64,000 nucleotides of DNA from Sporosarcina luteola (GTDB lineage: Bacteria; Bacillota; Bacilli; Bacillales_A; Planococcaceae), in contig NZ_JAMBOI010000001.1 of assembly GCF_023715535.1 (NCBI RefSeq), forward strand, positions 248,001-312,000, in the 5' to 3' direction. A program made the translations under genes and the position numbers. Each line of letters starts with the position of its first letter. Position 1 is the first letter of the stretch. Below are positions 62,117-64,000 of the stretch, in pieces. A model generated the notes under the pieces. That model saw nothing but the letters and a program-made list of their open reading frames with translations. It ran no database searches and was not told the DNA's origin.

Positions 62117-62194
62117 CGATAAAAAAATATTTTTCTTGCACGAGTATCCTTTTTGACCCCTCCCCTCTATATAAAAAGAAAAGGGGAAAATGAA

Positions 62195-62995
62195 ATGACA
62201 CACTACCTAAAGGAGTACGCAAAATTCAACACAATCGCAGAAATGGACGCAGCAGCCGAACAGCACGCCAAACGCCACTGGGATGAAATGACGAATTCCG
62301 ACCGCCAAGTGCTCGACGTCATCCGCCGCTATTCGGTGAAATACGGTGCTGCTCATTTGAAACACGGAACAATAGAAGACGCCATAGGGAAATCAAACGT
62401 TACTGTACGACGCGCAATCCGCAAACTCGTCAAGCTGCACATCATTGAAAAAGTCCACACGATCCGCCCCGTAATGAGCGGACTTGGCGCAAACATCTAC
62501 ATCATTCTACCGTTCGATGACCAGGGGAAAATGAACGATCGGGATGAGGACAACAAACCGCATGATAACAAGGAAATCAAGCAAATTTCCGAAGACGAAG
62601 CTCTTCCTTCTAAATCATTATTAAAATCTATAGATCTTAACTACACGTCTCCTGAGGAACCGTCTAAGTTATCCACAAGTCTTTTCAGTCGAATGAAAGA
62701 TCTGCTTGCCGGAACAATCGGTGACACAAAAACAGCCCGTGAATTCTTCGGAATTCACCGGGCCATTTCGGGACGCATGCTGAAATATGAAATCTATAAA
62801 GACGACCAGTCTGTCTTCGAAGACCTTGCCTATCGTGCGTTGATAATCACTGTGATGGCTACGAAAAAGAAGGTGATCCGCAACTTGCCGGGGTATTTCA
62901 AAGGTGTGTTGGACAAGTTGGTGGAGGAGACGTACTTCAAGGATATGTTTATGATGTTTGATGTGCCGGTTGAGGAGTTCTATTGTCCGGAATGA
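62195..62995 (+). CDS. Helix-turn-helix protein of unknown role
   Basis: A 266-residue soluble protein. Residues ~35-95 form a winged helix-turn-helix (GTIEDAIGKSNVTVRRAIRKLVKLHIIEKV, read in parts). The middle is acidic and low-complexity. The C-terminal ~90 residues (ISGRMLKYEIYKDDQSVFEDLAYRALIIT, read in parts) form a helical domain reminiscent of replication-initiator or cytosolic DNA-binding proteins of the Planococcaceae, with no firm match. ATG 62195 follows AAAAGGGGAAAATGAA and is preferred over the upstream start at 62153. Confidence 0.7.
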   Translation: MTHYLKEYAKFNTIAEMDAAAEQHAKRHWDEMTNSDRQVLDVIRRYSVKYGAAHLKHGTIEDAIGKSNVTVRRAIRKLVKLHIIEKVHTIRPVMSGLGANIYIILPFDDQGKMNDRDEDNKPHDNKEIKQISEDEALPSKSLLKSIDLNYTSPEEPSKLSTSLFSRMKDLLAGTIGDTKTAREFFGIHRAISGRMLKYEIYKDDQSVFEDLAYRALIITVMATKKKVIRNLPGYFKGVLDKLVEETYFKDMFMMFDVPVEEFYCPE

Positions 62996-63013
62996 ATTTC
63001 GTGGAAGGCTAAT

Positions 63014-63093
63014 TTGCAAGGTTGATTGTCTTGCGAGCTACTTACATTGCGTTGTGATCAGTTTACGTTGTGTTGCAAACTGTTTTGATTGCA
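63014..63093 (+). repeat. Degenerate 21-bp repeat, TTGCG family, second locus
   Basis: Three consecutive 21-bp units start at 63031 (TTGCGAGCTA), 63052 (TTGTGATCAG) and 63073 (TTGCAAACTG), after a 17-bp partial unit. They lie 18 bp after the HTH gene stop. Weaker TTGCA words continue to about 63145. Confidence 0.72.
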
Positions 63094-63192
63094 GCCAAAT
63101 TATATCGGTGAGATAACGTTGCAGTCGGGGACATTGCAAGCGAAGTCGTGGTCCCGGTTGGATGCGGGCGGACAAGTTAAGTAAACACCAAC

Positions 63193-63235
63193 TACCAGGC
63201 ACCCATACAATTCAAAATTGTCAGGGTGCCTGGTA
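63193..63235. terminator. GGTGCCTGGTA stem between convergent genes
   Basis: TACCAGGCACCC (63193-63204) and GGGTGCCTGGTA (63224-63235) pair perfectly around an AT-rich loop. No U-run follows on either side. Being between convergent genes it may serve both. Its AGGCACC word recalls the repeat family ends. Confidence 0.55.
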
Positions 63236-63249
63236 CCTATTATTGAAAT

Positions 63250-63702
63250 TCAAATAATCCCTTGGAACCGTAAAATGATCTCCGCGATGACTGCAGATCC
63301 TAGAAATGTCCCAAGCATAACGAGAGTTGCAACAACGATTGTTTTCCAACCGAGTTTTACAAAGTCAGTCCAAGAACGTCCAATTGCGATTCCTGCATAA
63401 GCGAGTATCGGTGTTGCGAGCGCAAGCAGTTGAACTTCGGACGTCCACTGTACAACTTTTTCAGATCCAGGAATCCAAGGCATAGAAACGATGACTCCGA
63501 TAATAGAAATATACGCGATACTCGGGAAGTTTATAGGAATCAGCTCTTTTAGAATAAACCCTGCCAAACAGATGAGAATGAGTGTAATCATTCCAGGTAC
63601 AGCTTTTAGCGGCAAAATATCATAACCTGCCCAGTTGCCAATAAGGGCGGTGATGCCAAAAATCCCAAGCAATAATACCCACTCTTGTATATTTTTTAGC
63701 AT
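63250..63702 (-). CDS. Small membrane protein paired with a DUF3100-like protein
   Basis: A 150-residue membrane protein with about five hydrophobic helices, overlapping the next gene by one base. I do not recognise the family with certainty. The overlap and shared topology suggest the two are subunits of one permease. Helix content such as LATPILAYAGIAIGRSW is typical of small-solute permeases. Confidence 0.65.
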   Translation of the reverse strand: MLKNIQEWVLLLGIFGITALIGNWAGYDILPLKAVPGMITLILICLAGFILKELIPINFPSIAYISIIGVIVSMPWIPGSEKVVQWTSEVQLLALATPILAYAGIAIGRSWTDFVKLGWKTIVVATLVMLGTFLGSAVIAEIILRFQGII

Positions 63703-64000
63703 CAGTATCCCTCCCTATTACGAGTCATTCGAGCATAGATTTTCTCAGTTAGTGGAAGCCCAATAAAGATACTTACCCACAAACCTGTAGAGAGTGAAAG
63801 TAAGTTACTCGCTCCTGAAAATGCGATAATTTGAGATTCGAGTTCCGGAAATGCAGCAACCAGTGAACCACTCGCTGCGGCCATCATACTTCCACTTCCG
63901 ACTCCTGATGCCATTGCAAACGATAGCGGGCTTAGTGGAGTTACTGTAGCTAGTAATCCAGATATAAGACCGAGGAATACCGCCCCAAACACTGTCCCAA
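63702..64000 (-). CDS. DUF3100-like membrane protein, 5' end beyond window
   Basis: The frame is open to the window edge. The last ~98 residues, with PLSFAMASGVGSGSMMAAASGSLVAAFP, match the conserved C-terminal part of DUF3100 membrane proteins. The N terminus is missing. A GTG at 63992 could be misread as a start but lies mid-protein. Substrate unknown. Confidence 0.68.
   Translation of the reverse strand, partial: GTVFGAVFLGLISGLLATVTPLSPLSFAMASGVGSGSMMAAASGSLVAAFPELESQIIAFSGASNLLSLSTGLWVSIFIGLPLTEKIYARMTRNREGY

Overview
The window is chromosomal DNA of a moderate-GC Gram-positive bacterium of the Bacillales, most likely a Planococcaceae (Sporosarcina-like) species. This rests on comK, glpD with a divergent glpP antiterminator, an SLH surface protein, strong AAGGAGG ribosome sites, frequent TTG/GTG starts, many rho-independent terminators and cre-like boxes. 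The genus assignment is inference. No rRNA, tRNA, CRISPR array, prophage or insertion sequence was seen.

Most of the window is a chain of organic-acid and small-metabolite catabolic operons, each with its own transporter. (1) 1-12.9 kb: a divergent regulon. Leftward it reads dctP, MmgE/PrpD, family III CoA-transferase, CMD-family protein, HMG-CoA-lyase-like protein, enoyl-CoA hydratase, acyl-CoA dehydrogenase, a second MmgE/PrpD, a hotdog thioesterase and a class I fumarase alpha subunit. Rightward it reads dctQ, dctM and a CitE-like lyase. Three copies of a 12-mer, TTGTATCCAAAA (one with a mismatch), lie beside both promoters and inside the operon. The content suggests uptake, CoA activation, dehydrogenation, hydration and lyase cleavage of a C5-type dicarboxylate. 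(2) 13-15 kb: a VOC protein and an SLH protein. (3) 15-24.7 kb: a nine-gene operon with an FCD-type GntR regulator, two hydroxyacid dehydrogenases of different folds, a DHDPS-family enzyme, TctCBA, a second permease and an aldehyde dehydrogenase. (4) 25-35 kb: glycerol phosphate and organophosphate genes, with glpD behind a terminator-attenuator, glpP, a HAD phosphatase, an Fbp/Afu-type ABC importer and a frameshifted secreted glycerophosphodiesterase. (5) 35-39.8 kb: a four-carbon sugar acid (threonate-type) cassette, DeoR, DUF1537 kinase, PdxA2 and a GntP permease, behind a perfect 48-bp palindrome. (6) 39.9-47.3 kb: a frameshifted small gene, a CitMHS transporter with a split AtuA system, a sigma-54 activator with an altered GAFTGA loop, and cstA. 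(7) 47.5-55.5 kb: a GGDEF/EAL protein, a 36-residue zinc-ribbon-like peptide, a secreted protein of unknown function, an AraC-type response regulator lacking the phosphoacceptor Asp, a flavin reductase and a YjiH-type membrane protein. (8) 55.6-64 kb: comK behind a candidate structured RNA, a small sigma factor, a BCCT transporter with iron alcohol dehydrogenase and AldA-type aldehyde dehydrogenase, an HTH protein and a DUF3100-like membrane pair cut by the window edge.

Two kinds of intergenic structure stand out beyond the genes. The first is a ~147-bp element bounded by GGTGCCTGTGCA / TGCACAGGCACC with a central stem that covaries between copies (three loci, each downstream of a plus-strand gene). 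The second is a set of degenerate tandem repeats of unrelated sequence that all keep a 21-bp period (five loci).
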